Assembly (NCBI GenBank): GCA_964036155.1
Contig: OZ038422.1
Location: 29,535,201-29,599,200 of the forward strand
From: Diploscapter coronatus
Lineage: Eukaryota; Nematoda; Chromadorea; Rhabditida; Rhabditidae
Direction: 5' to 3'
DNA length: 64,000 nt
The notes beneath the pieces are model-generated. The model saw only the letters and a program-made list of their open reading frames with translations, made no database searches and was not told the DNA's origin. The translations under genes and the position numbers were made by a program. Shown here in pieces: positions 24,601-36,872 of this stretch; the stretch's first letter is position 1, and every line of letters begins with the position of its first letter.

Positions 24601-26264
24601 CGTTTTTTATAGTAACCGACTTGAAATCTTATATTTGAACTCGAGGAGTTTTAAATGAGGCTCCACGTCTCGAAAAATTGGATTCTAGGAATTTCAACGA
24701 TTTTAAATCGTATTTTGAAACCCCTTGAGGTAGATTATATGATACTAGATTTGTAGTAAGTTTTAAAAATAAACGCTTTGAAAAGCTACGTAATTTAACA
24801 ATTGATATTAAATACGATTTTCTTCTGCAAAACCTAAAGAGTTTGATACAGCACAGAATAAGGCGAAAATTTATGCGCACAAGTGCTTCTAAAATAACTG
24901 GCATATTTTGCATAGATATGAGATGAGACCTACGGCTAAACGTGACATTTCTATTTTTGACACAGTCTGGTTTCTTGCTGATCTTCTTTTCTTTTCCTAT
25001 CAATTTATCTGTATCTGTAGAATAATCACATCGTCGTCATATGAGATGATGATCAAGAAAAGTTTCAAAAGAATGCGCTTGCCTGCCTGCCTGCCACTTT
25101 GCTAAATGCTGCTAATTCATTATGCATGTCTGCAGAGACTTTTTGCACTGCAAATAGAAAATAACAAATCACGTTTATGCTAATTATTCTAGTGTAGGAG
25201 TACAAATATTATAATGAAATTCATCAGGTAGGAGAGATGACATTTTTCACATCCCTCCTTGATTTCTCCCAGGCAGATAAAGATTAGATGGATGACGAAT
25301 CAGCGCCCAAATATGCTAAATATGCAGATGCATCCATGCGCAGTGAACTTGAGTGACCGTGTTTGCAGCGGGATTTTCTCGGAACATTAGAACAACTTTG
25401 TGTGACATCTAACCTATAAAAATCACAACTTATATTTTGATCGTCATTAAAGGGATCATTCTAAATACATGTTAGGAGTTCTGTTTCATGTGTGATTACG
25501 TTTTTTCTTTAATTAAAGCCTACAATTAGAAGATACGATGGGTGTCGTTCGATAAAAGGTACTTGGAAATAGCCTTATATGATTTCTGACTTAAGAAGAT
25601 CGATACTCATATTTTTTGATCATTGAGATGATCATTTTTAATCACTAACTAAAATTCACCCCGATCCCACCATTAAATGATCAACCATCTTAATTGCATA
25701 CAAAGTGCTATTTACACTAAATAAAGTCAAGAAACCCAATTAAAGATGCAGTTTGTTGCACAGGCATCTAACATCAATGCATACGAAGATGAGAAAATAC
25801 GAAAACTGATTAAAAATTTATTAATTTATTAAATGGGGGTTGTAATTTTATATGGTTCAATAGACTTGTGAAATTGTATTTTATTGCGTAAAAATTTATA
25901 AATAGCAAAAAACGATGTCCAAAATAATGAAAAATTCTTGAAGCTGTTCGAAGCTAATCATTTTCAAAGGCGATAAAATTATATTAAATCGGCAGCTTAT
26001 TAGGTAGAATAATCACAACCTGAATATGCGTGTTTTGAGGGATAAATAGTCGAAATTCTTTTGAATAGTCCAAAATTATGCTCTTTGATCACAGAATGGA
26101 AGATAAGATTAGTTTAGCTAGAGGGGTTATGGTTTTGTCCAAAATCAAGTAAACTTATACAGCGCGTATACATAAATAAATAATCACAAAAGTGCACAAC
26201 ATATTATGTCACTGAGATACATAGTCGGTAAAAAAATAAGCAACAATAAAAATTATTTAAAAAG
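18607..26264. other. 7.6-kb gene-poor region, upstream of the neuropeptide gene
   Basis: The first 600 bp should be the neuropeptide promoter; a GC box lies at 19145-19154. Beyond that I see only short AT-rich open frames, including two overlapping antisense ones at 19826-20221 that I could not assign. A TGCC microsatellite (four units) is at 25080-25095. No RNA gene recognised. Confidence 0.5.
19145..19154 (-). promoter_or_regulatory. GC box (Sp/KLF type)
   Basis: CTCCGCCCAC on the + strand, in AT-rich surroundings, 540 bp upstream of the neuropeptide ATG. Function inferred from motif and position only. Confidence 0.35.
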
Positions 26265-29200
26265 TTATGTGGATTTTATCGACTTCAATATCGACAGCAC
26301 AATGTATCCAACCCAGAACGAAAAGAATAGAACGCCACAAATTATCTTTGGAACTGCTGGTCCTCCCAATTCAGCTTGACCGAAGAACGCTAACTTTCGT
26401 CGTAGTGTCAAGATAATCAGGAATACGATTGAGAATCCCATGAATATTGCCACACTGAAATGAGTGGTTCTAATCAATTTCTTACTTTTGTTTGAAAATT
26501 GTGTTCACCGAATTTATCTTCGAAGAGTATTCATATTATTGAGAGATTTGCAACCAATTTTACCTATATCCAAGATCTCCCGCCGGTACATTGAATGTCT
26601 CTCCTTTCGCCGCCCAGTAGATCGCTGCGATAACCCACGGAAGTCCCAATCCAAGGAAGACATTGACCGAGTTCGACCCTGTGACATTTCCAATGGCGTT
26701 GTCTGCTGAGTTATCCTGAAATTTGACCATTTTGGTTATTGTTCGTGAAGTCCTTCAGACAATTTATACAGTGCGAAAATCCCAAACTCCATTACTTTTA
26801 CTCATTTTTTCGCAGGCTAACCCAATATCAGAGAACTAATGCCTTTCTTTGGTTTTACATCCAAAATAAATGGTAGTTTCTGAGATATTGGGAATTTTCT
26901 TTTCTTCGTAAAAAAGCATATACTTCCATTTCTATAAGCACCGAAGGAGCAGATGCAAAGATTCGAGCCTTTCTCTTTTGAAATCGAGACTTGGTTTCCC
27001 AGAAATTGAAGATTATCGCGAAGGGAAAGTAACTTTCGGTTATTTCTAGCCGAAGAAAGATATAAAATTATGCGTTTCTGATAGGGAGAATTGGGGTAAT
27101 TACAAATTTATGCAGGATTTGGTGCATCTGTGCGAAAGTTTATAATGATGCGATAATTTATTCCAGTATTTTATTAGGAGCATTTCCATATTTTATACTT
27201 TAACCAGTTATTCGATGGATAAAGATCGGAGGATGCGAGCGTAACTTTACCTAAAAATTAAACCTGTGCAGGTTCAATAGAAGTCTTTTAATATTAGCCA
27301 CTCTTAGCCAAGAACGGATTATAGCTTGTTTGGTTTGCACCATGAATAACTCAGGACTATACCAATTTTGGCATTTATTATCTTCCCATTATTCTCCTAG
27401 AATAGGCCTCGATCAAAAAAGTGCACTGCATATTCATGGCTTCGATGAATCGCTGCAAATTTGCAAAGACAAATAAGTGAGTTCTAGCACGTGTTTACGA
27501 TTCCCATAATTTCCAAGCGCTTCGCGAAATATCTGTAGCCGGCAGTCTAATGGATAAGTAGATGGCTTTATTTTTGCAAAAACGGGATCGTCGGAATCTG
27601 CGTGATAAGAATAGTCTCATTAGATTAGCATAATGTTGATGGTTATAGACTTTTTGGTATTTTGGTGCGTGTTCTTCATGCATATTCTGCATGTATGGGT
27701 AGATATTCATAGGTGCTGTAGCTAGTTAATAGGGTGCATTTAGATCTTTAAGGATGGATCTATCACGGAAAAAGTCTGTGTGCTCGCGTAAATTTAGATG
27801 AACTTTAGCTATCTTCTGCTGCTGCCATTTTGCAGATTGTAGGGGTTGTATCATTGGGGGTTAGTTTGCAATTGAAAGTAGCTTGAGGCAATTATTTGCA
27901 GACATTAGATGCCTAAAAAAGCCTAGCGCTAAGAAAAACGCACTAGAAGTTGGAAGAAGCTGTGTTCTGCGAAGCGAATACGAGGATGCACGGACATGAT
28001 ATAAGTGAGGGAACCACTCAGAAATCAGAATACAGCAAAAACTAATTGCTCGGACTAACTTGGAAAATTCCAGATTACTTAGGGAGCAAAGATATGCGGA
28101 ATTGGGATTTTGAAAAATTCGTAATCGGAATCGACGTCGAAATTGAAAGTTTTCGCGACCTCGGAATCGGAATTTCGCACATACCCCTGTTAGAGGTCTA
28201 AAAGAAAATTCTGACATTTTCGGCAGCGATCTTCGAAGCGAAAGTGTCGGGAAGCGAAGTGCCCAAGGCTACCAGAGTAATCGCAGTAACAGCATCAGGA
28301 ATTCCGACCATACACCCGAATATCGAGGCGAGATCTCCTGAAACGTAATATTTTTAAAGTGACTGAAGATATGGTTAAAGTTCTACGGAGTGGGGCAAAA
28401 TTGTGGCACTTTTTATTGTATATAATTCGATAAAAATATTTCTGATAAGGGCATTTCTTCCAAGATTTATCATAAAAGTTGCCACGCCTCATATCACGAT
28501 CGAGAAGGATCAAGTTTACTTAAAATGTATCAATTTTCACATATTTTAGAACCCTTGAAATTGTTGTCAATTTTGAGCATCTCAGAAAACGAAAAGCGAT
28601 ACTTTAAATTAATATATTTGGGAGTAGGTATTATCAGATCCAAAACATTTCATAATGGTTTTAAAATATAATTTTAAAAGTCCGTAATTTTGCCTACCAT
28701 ATAGAACATCAGATCTCAACTTTTAATGAAATTTCCCTACCTACGACAGCAGTAATGAATCCTATAGCCACAAGCGCGATGATAAAGCAGGGATATCCAT
28801 TGAGTAACGATGGAGGCGGAATAAAGGCGAAGGCAAATTTCCACGGGAACGCTAACGCGTGAGTCAGACAATCGCCGAGTGTCGCATTGGCAATATCCCC
28901 AGCATTGACTGATACGGCATTCAAAATCTGAAATACGATGTTTTTTTCTGTTTTGGTTCGGATCTGTTTCACACCTGCTCCTTCCAAGTCTGCTGTCCCG
29001 GCGTCATCTTCTTCATGTAGTGGCCAAGCAGCTTTCTGACATTGGTGACATTCTTCAGCATATTATCATCAGAAACGATCGTAACGATGGTTTTTCTCTT
29101 GACGCCGAACGTGAATGCTGAATTTTGAAGATTCGTCTTTGAACTTTGTCCTGATAATTTACTGTGATCATGGATCTTCGTGATTTCAATGGTAAAGGTC

Positions 29201-32200
29201 TCGTCCTTCTCATCCGCTTTATCGTCGAGGATTTCAATGTCGATGTACTTTTCGTATTCCTAAAACTCATGAAAAATTATTTTCTGTTGATACAAAATCG
29301 AACTTGTCCGTAGAACATGAGCCTTCCATCTCTAACTGGTACGTAGTCAAAATTCTCCTGAGCAGTTCCATCCTGTGTTTCGTAGCTAATTGTCACATCG
29401 GCAGCTGATCGCTTGCCTCTCTTCGTCACATAGACTCGCGTCCAACCGATGCTTTCTTTGGCCACCTAAATGCGGGTTTAATTTTTCTTTTAGATTTTTG
29501 AATAGTCTTACATAATTATCCTTAGCGAACTCGATATTAGGCTGTCCGGATATCGAAGCGTCCAAGTCTGGGTATCTGACTCGAGCAATAGCGCAGTCGC
29601 CTAGTTTTGTCTTATCATCGTCTTCTTGTTCCTAAACGTGATATATTCGAAAAGATTGATTTTGATAGAATACCTCAATTTTCAAGTGGACGTAAAAGAC
29701 ATGGTTCGGACGCCAGTCAGCACCTTCGTTCAGGTCGATGTAGACCTAAAAAACAACCTCATAAAAGCATGTTGGAATTTGTCTGACGTCTCGTTTCGTC
29801 TCATTAGGTCCAAAGTGCAGGCTCTCCGATTTGAACAAGAAATGCTCGTCCTTCTTGGCAATTCCGTTTACAGTCGTGTAATTGACTTTAATGGCGTTTT
29901 TGACTGGTCCACGTCGAACGATCTGAAGTGTGTTTTGAGATCACCAAAAACAATGTTAAACAGGGTTGTTCGGAGTCAAAATCGAAGTTTGTCACCAAGA
30001 GGTTCTTAATAATGATATTCGGAGAATTCTTTTGTAGTTTGTATGAATAGTTCACCTCCTATCCCAGAAGAAATTTTTGTTTGCCTAGATCGAGTGAATT
30101 ACAGTAATGAACTTCGAGAACAATTTGCCTTGGAGTTGAAGTCGGAGTTTTCATTACCGTAATTCATCCGATATAGGTAAACAACAAATTTCTTCTGGAA
30201 TGGGTAAATGAACTATCCATACGAATCATACGGAAAGAATTATCGAATATGATTATTAGGAACCTCTTGGTGACAAACTTCGATTTTGACTCCGAACAAC
30301 CCTCGCGTTAAAAAACAACTATACCGTCAATTTGACTTGTTTATCGTCACGGTCCACGGCATAGACTCTGGCTGAGAATTCGACGATTGGTTTGACTGAA
30401 ATTATGATTTTTCTCTCAATTAGCTGCTTTTTATCAACTTCTTCCATCAGGCTGCACAACTCCAGTTTGCTCGATCAATTTCTCGATCTCTTGTTCCTCC
30501 TCGCTTTTCTTCGACGATGACGACAACATTCGGCAGGCTCTGATTCGGTAGTACAGTCGATCGTGTTCCTTAAATCACTGTTCCAATTTTATAGATGAAC
30601 TTCATCTTACCAAACTCTTGTTCATTCGATACGCGATAATTTTGGCTTGATCTTCTGGCGATAGATCTGGATACGTCCTTGCTACGTTTCTGGTCAGTTC
30701 GCAGACGGTTTTCATGGAAGGCGTTGGAACGTCGCCTACGATTCTCTGAAAAATTATTGAAAGAAAATCAATTAAAATTCAAATTTTACGGCATTATCAA
30801 GTTGACTGCTCAATTCCCTTGTATATCGTCTAATGTCAGCATCTAGTTGCTGCTCTGGAGTTCTTTGTCCGTCACTCATTTCCAGTTCCTGACGAAGATC
30901 AGCTTTCTTTTTCTTCCAGACCTAAAAATGGCTAAATTCGCTTAATTACTGCTTTAATTCATACCTCAACATCAAATGCATACGCCACGATCACCAATAT
31001 GAAGAATAATGCCAGAGTTACGACCGCTTCCCAGACTTCGACCACATTTGGTGAGATGAACGATAGAATCTGAAAGAACTCTATGATTCATCGAGAAAGT
31101 AGTGATTTGACTCACAATCAAAAGCCAAACGTAGGCGAACGTTCCGAAAAATGCAGTGACGATGAACACTTTGTACATTTCTATACGCTTTACGGCTGGA
31201 GACTTGACTGCAAATACGCAAATTGCTGAGATACAGAAGAGATTGTAGGCGGCGGATCCTAGGTTTTGAAATGTTCCATGAATTTTTCATTGATCGAATT
31301 TCTTACCCACGATCGTTCCCGGGCCCAGATCTCCCGCTTTGAAACCGTTGCCGACGATTTCTATGATTGAGAGAAGAATCTCTGGAGCACTGCTGCCAAG
31401 TGCCTAAATTTTGAACAATTGCATGAAATAACTTCAACATCGCATAAACCTCTTCAAATACAGAGTGCGCTATAATTACTTATGATAACTTTTAAACGTT
31501 AATAGTCGGGGTTTAAAGAATTTGAAATCAACACAATTCGGACTTTTTGGAATCTCTATATCAAGATTTAGTACTGTGGTGAGTTTCATGAAATTCAGAT
31601 GAGCCATAACAGGGTTATGGCAATTAATTTCCGAAGTACACAGTCACAAGGTTTTACAAAGACACAAACTCCATGTTGCTAAATGACACAGGTAATTGAG
31701 GAGTGTGAAAAGCAAGTTGGAATTTTCACAAATAACATAAATAATTAATCGCCATAGTATGCAGGGTCAGTTTTACCCGAATTTTGGTTGATCCGATTCA
31801 TGGTAACGTCGTCAGAATTCAGAATTTAATGATGCATACCTCTTTCTGACTAACAGTTAAATACCAGCGATAAGATTCTCATAAATATAATATAAAAAGT
31901 GCATGATAATCTACTTATATCAAGCTTCACAATAATACCCCATTAAAGGAGTTTGGAGTAATCTATCCAGTTCAGAATATGCTAGTTTGAAAGTTGTCAT
32001 AGGCGATTATGGCGCATCCTGTATTAGAAAAAAAATTCTACCATTAAAGTGAGATTCGCTACGGTTGGATTCCATATCTTGACTTCTTCGAACTCTTCTT
32101 GATCCTGCTGCCGTACTGGTACAGCTTCAGCAGCCACTAATGACTTTTCATGCTCCTTCTTAGATTTCCTGATTTTCCTCGTAGCACTAGTGATTCGCTC

Positions 32201-32403
32201 GATCGCACACATGAAAATATCGGCGCCTATTGCGATTCCTAAATTTATCCTCTATTTATCGGCGTTAGTAAGGAGAACTGTATACCTAGAAAACAGTAAA
32301 ATAATCCAGCTAGATAGAGGATAGCATTTCTTGGCGATGTTTGTAGAGCTGGTATAACTATGCCATCTTTACAATAATGTGCAGCATCGTTAGTTGTGGC
32401 CAT
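26265..32403 (-). CDS. ncx: Sodium/calcium exchanger (NCX, SLC8 type)
   Basis: Plasma-membrane antiporter exporting Ca2+ in exchange for Na+. Eighteen exons, high to low: 32403-32286, 32238-32042, 31403-31307, 31258-31116, 31069-30965, 30921-30790, 30745-30611, 30568-30439, 30395-30325, 29922-29788, 29745-29674, 29631-29512, 29465-29304, 29259-28975, 28927-28741, 28337-28216, 26715-26564, 26454-26265; 850 aa, phase consistent throughout. Alpha-1 repeat: ALGSSAPE at about 106 and [12 protein letters not shown]. Large cytosolic loop with two Calx-beta domains (about 353-484 and 485-640), including [15 protein letters not shown] and [13 protein letters not shown]. Alpha-2 repeat: [23 protein letters not shown] and [18 protein letters not shown]. 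The chosen ATG follows an AG acceptor by three bases; family members normally begin with a cleaved signal peptide, so a further 5' exon is possible (candidate at 34685-34587). Confidence 0.93.
29962..30303. repeat. Intronic foldback element, about 150-bp inverted arms
   Basis: Wholly inside the NCX intron 29923-30324. Arms 29962-30113 and 30153-30303 are reverse complements at about 85%; the outer 44 bases match perfectly, starting AGGGTTGTTCGGAGTC. The loop is about 40 bp. It fills most of the intron, as if a palindromic non-autonomous element had inserted. Confidence 0.88.
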
Positions 32404-35400
32404 TACCTGAAGTTTTGAAATTCTAATCTAAATAGATTTTTGTCAATATGGTAATATTGGCACGAATTAAGATAAACATTCTTATCAATACGTCAAACCT
32501 TGTCATAAATTTGCCTTTTCTCACTATCATTCAATTATTAAATGCTATCGTCACTCTTCCACAAATAATGTGCATCATTGCTCGTAAAGGGCACACCAAA
32601 ATCAAGAATAAAAACAAGAAATCTTTCAAAGTTGTTCAAAAGTGCATAAAATAGTCAATAAAAATGATGCAGAAAGAATTTATGATACTGCCCAAATATA
32701 CGCACGAAGATAGACTCATGAAAATCATGAAATCGATGACACACAGTGGAAAACGAGTTTGTTTTGCATGACTTCTTACGTATGAGAACTGATTCTGATA
32801 GATTTTGACGGATTATGGAGGATTTGAAGTACTAGAGGATATTTATGGGATGAACATGCGAATATTTGAAATGTATAGAAGTTTTCGACACTCCTAGACA
32901 AAAATCAATGAGCTGGTGCATGTGTAAAGACCGAGCGTCGTATTCTTTAGTTGGAATTCTTCAACCTTTTGTGCAATTGAAAAGAAATAGCTAGTTCTAA
33001 CTTGATTCTAATTGAGTTCGTCGACATTAAAAGTTGGAATTTAAAACCGTTTTAGAAGAAAAACTCTAGGCTAAATAGTCATGATTAGTATCAAAGAAAG
33101 GATAAAAAAATAGTTAAACAAAGAGCAGGCTTACTATCATCACTCTAATTATTTGCTTACCTGCAAGCCAGCATCGAAAATAACATGAAAGCATCAAAAT
33201 TGGATCAATATTTGAAAAAAAAAATCCTACTAAAATTGCTTGAAACTTCATAAAAAAATTCGAAATTTGGCAAATGATACCATAGAAAGACGTGAATCAT
33301 AGCATAGGAAAGGCGAAGAAATGCTGGTGAATTTCTCCAAGCGCGCAAAAGAAGAAACCCCAAATGAAATCAAATTTCTGGAGACATGTTTCTAACGCAT
33401 AGGTTCACAGCTCTAATCGTTTCTCTACTATTGACATAATCAATGACCCGATGAGATACGCCTATGCGTTGAATATTTCGAAATGATATCAGCTTTCAAG
33501 TTTTGCGTCTGGTTCAAAGGATAGGTACTTTTAGAGTTTTGCAGAACACCAACATCAAAATTGGAAAGCTATTTGATGAAGGTTATAACACTTCCTTTCA
33601 CATCTACCTGAAAGAAAACTAAAAGTTTGGCAAGAGAAGTCTCCCATAGCAGAGGAATGAATTAGTTATTTAAAAATGACTAATTTCGTTTCAAAACAGA
33701 AAAAAGATAATTGCTCGATGAGTAAAATTGGTTTGATATTTTATACCAAAAATCTAACATCATAGTTTGAATCACTATTTCAAAAGGGGTCTTCTCGCGC
33801 TGCTTGCAGCCCGAATTTTGTTAGGGTAAACCAAGTGCTTTGTGCCAAAAAATCGAAGAATCGGGAAATAGCACCGGTGTCGGTAAGGCAAACACAAATA
33901 GTAAACGGCGAAAGAAGGCGAACATGAAAAGATGAGGAAAGTCTAAAAAAAATTGATGAAAGGGTGGGGCAGACTAGCCTGAATAGCCCGAACAATGCCC
34001 AAAAATGCAAATGGTAGATACGTTATGAACAGGAATTATTTGCGTAAGCAAAGAGTAGGTTCGTCTGATAATAGTGCACCTATTCTTATGCAAAATTGAA
34101 ATCGTTCTGGCTTAAAAATAAGACTCGAAAGATTGTGCACCTAGCATTATTTTGTTTTCGTCTAGCGAACAGAAAGACTATGTTTCTTTCACCTTGGTAA
34201 CCAAGGACAAGGGCATAGGAATTAGTGACATGTTCCAAATCACCGAAACCTCTTTGCACCTATCAAATGTGGGCTAGATTTACACTTTGCAAAATTTCAG
34301 AGAAATTTACCCGAACGAATCACAAAATAAATGCTATATTGAAACGAATGGCAAAGAATAATTGAAGAAAATAATGGGAAACATTGAAATAATTTTGAAA
34401 CTGCAATAAATTTGAATCGAATTCATATAAAAATTACATACCAAAATCGAATCACCTAAATATAATTTTACAGAGAAAAGGATGGGAAAATCGCACAAAA
34501 TAGTAAAATTCATGACACCCATGAAAGTCGAAAAACGCCCGAAAAGCAACACACCATTGTGCTCTCTCCTTTTCTCTAATAGAGACATAGTTGGAGGTCA
34601 GTCTGCGGCGCTGAATAAGCAACGCAAATATCAGGGGAATTGAGGAGATTCGGGAGAAAAATAGGCAGAGAGTAAGGCAAATCATCGCGGGATCGATCGA
34701 TACAATGAGTAGGTAGAGAAAAGGTTTGGAAGTTCGGAAAATAAAAAAATAAACAAATTTGCGAAATTTTGATTAGAAAACTGGATAAAATAATGAATCA
34801 GATTTTAATTTCTACATGAAAAGTTCTCGCACTTTTCCTAAGTCACATCAGATCTTGTGGAATTACATTGGCTGTAAGTGAATGTATTTGAAGTTTCGAA
34901 ATTTTGAAGGCCACATGAAAAAGGCAAAGGATGATTGAAGGAATCGTGATTTCCGACTTCTGCAAACATGAAAGAGGCAATAAAACACGGCTAATTTTGG
35001 GAGTGGCAGAATGGAAAATTCGCGAAAATCGATAATCTACTGAACAAAATGACCAATTTGAGAAATTTGATAAATGATCGACTTTTATTGATGTTCTGGA
35101 AGAGTTTTTGGCTAATGCCGGAAATATGGATTGTTTTGGTGTTCTGCAGAGGTATAATCGATTTCTTATCAGTTCTATAGAAATAGGTGCTCATTTATGA
35201 CCTTTGAGTTGAATGACCATGCATTACTTGCAAACAAATGTCAAATCAAGATAAGTATTGTTGATTGAAGGTTAATCAATGATATCAAGAATTTGGTAAA
35301 TGAATTAAAACATTTTCAAATAAATTTTATCTTTTATTGAGCACATCTATCTAAAATACAACCTCTAAACGGCAAGCATATCACAGTTAATTAATAATAA

Positions 35401-35689
35401 AACAATAGAATGGATGTTTGAAAGACCACCGGATATGTCATAGTAATTGATCACTATATTTACAAATAAATGGCGTGATGTCCAAGTCATAAACAACTCA
35501 ATTCACTAAAAAGCAACACAAAATCATAAAGCCCTAAATGTCGTCTAATCCATTATTTCATAGAAAAATCCAAGATTTTGCACGGCGATCGTAAAAATGA
35601 ATAACAGAAGAAGCCCTAAAAACAAAAGCTTGATTTTTCACGAGGAAATTTTAAGGACCCTAAAATTATTAATGATGGAGGTAACATCA
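32404..35689. other. Intergenic region 5' of NCX
   Basis: 3.3 kb with no supported gene. An open stretch at 34685-34587 on the - strand starts MICLTLCLFFSRIS with a hydrophobic leader and ends at a possible GT donor in phase 0, so it could be an NCX signal-peptide exon. A near-palindrome CCTTGGTAACCAAGG is at 34192-34206. Confidence 0.4.
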
Positions 35690-36872
35690 TTAGTTTGAGA
35701 TTTTGATGGCATAGCAGATGAGGTCGTCTCGAGTCGAGATACAGTAGTCCCTGAAATAATAATATTTGAAGTGCTGGCTAATTTTTCGTTGGTATGTATG
35801 AATTATTGCTAAATTTAGAGAGTTCAGCTTTATGTTTCCTTTCTATTCCTTACTTGACCAATCCTGAAATAGTGAGTGGTTGTTGAACGCAGGTGACAAT
35901 CCAGTCCCCTTCGACGGACTTCTTGATCTCAGAGTGAATTCTGTAATCGACGATGTTCTGTCCAAGGGCTTCATCGTTCAGCTTCTGAAATATCACATTT
36001 CACCAGTTTCCAAGTTGATATTTTGTTCATTTTTGATTGAAAACGCTCAAAGACATTAATTAGTGAAGTAGTTTTGGGATATTCTCTACGATAGAATACT
36101 TTTCTTATTTGACGATATGATGGTCTTACCGCCTTCATGATGGCTCCGACTTTAGGATTGGCACAGACGGCGTTGTTGATTTCTACCTTCGGCACCTTGG
36201 GTCCGCCAATGGCTCTCAGCGATCTCTTCTTGCGTCCACAGCCACCTTTATCAAAAAATGCATACTCATAATAACTGGTTAGTAAATGAGCGGTTAATAG
36301 AAGCGTTTGTTAAGGCTAACCTCCATGACCTCCTAAATTTGGGTTAGTTAGATTGAAGACTAGGTTAAAAGCACGAAAAAATACCTCCACATCCTCCGCC
36401 GCACCCTCCGGACATCATCGGAATAGGCATCATACAGGGTGGCTAAATTAAAAATTTAGAAATATTTTGATCAATTACTTGAATTTTCGAAATGGATTTT
36501 AGCTTTTTTTTTTTAATTTCTAATAGAATCACATACCGGTGGTGGCGGACACGACATCATGATTGGTGGCGGTTGGCAGCAGCATCCTCCTCCTCCTCCT
36601 CCCATTCCTGCAAGAGTACGGATTAGGAGTTTCGGATTTTACAAATTCTCTGAGGATAGATGAACTTTGAATTCAAGAAAGACCGGTTAGTAAGGAAAAC
36701 TGAGGGTTAGAGGTTGTTAGTGAATTAGAAAGAGGTGAGGATAACAAGTCTATTGTGTAAATGTTAAAAATGGTCAGTCCGTCGTGCTCATGTAGCAGAG
36801 TACGCAAATACCAAAGATGCAGGTCTCGGCGATGATCGGCAACAGAGCGAGCAAGACAAGTTGGGCGTACAT
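35690..36872 (-). CDS. Ground-like (GRL) domain secreted protein, Cys/Gly-rich
   Basis: Second ground-like family member. Seven exons, high to low: 36872-36812, 36607-36537, 36442-36385, 36332-36321, 36245-36130, 35984-35854, 35750-35690; 169 aa, phase kept. Signal peptide MYAQLVLLALLPIIAETC, then GMGGGGGGCCCQPPP, PCMMPIPMMSGGCGGGCGG, a 12-nt microexon adding GGHG, and a basic GRKKRS site that may be cleaved. The ground-like domain follows: AVCANPKVGAIMKA, then DWIVTCVQQPLTISG, then YCISTRDDLICYAI at the C-terminus. It is more diverged from the family consensus than the protein at 1750-2629. The start ATG lies 15 nt after an AG acceptor. Confidence 0.82.

Noticed and set aside
24629..25003. 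124-codon minus-strand ORF
   Set aside because: Low-complexity basic composition, isolated in a gene-poor region, no family resemblance.
29626..30009. 127-codon plus-strand ORF
   Set aside because: Antisense shadow of NCX Calx-beta exons and the intronic foldback.
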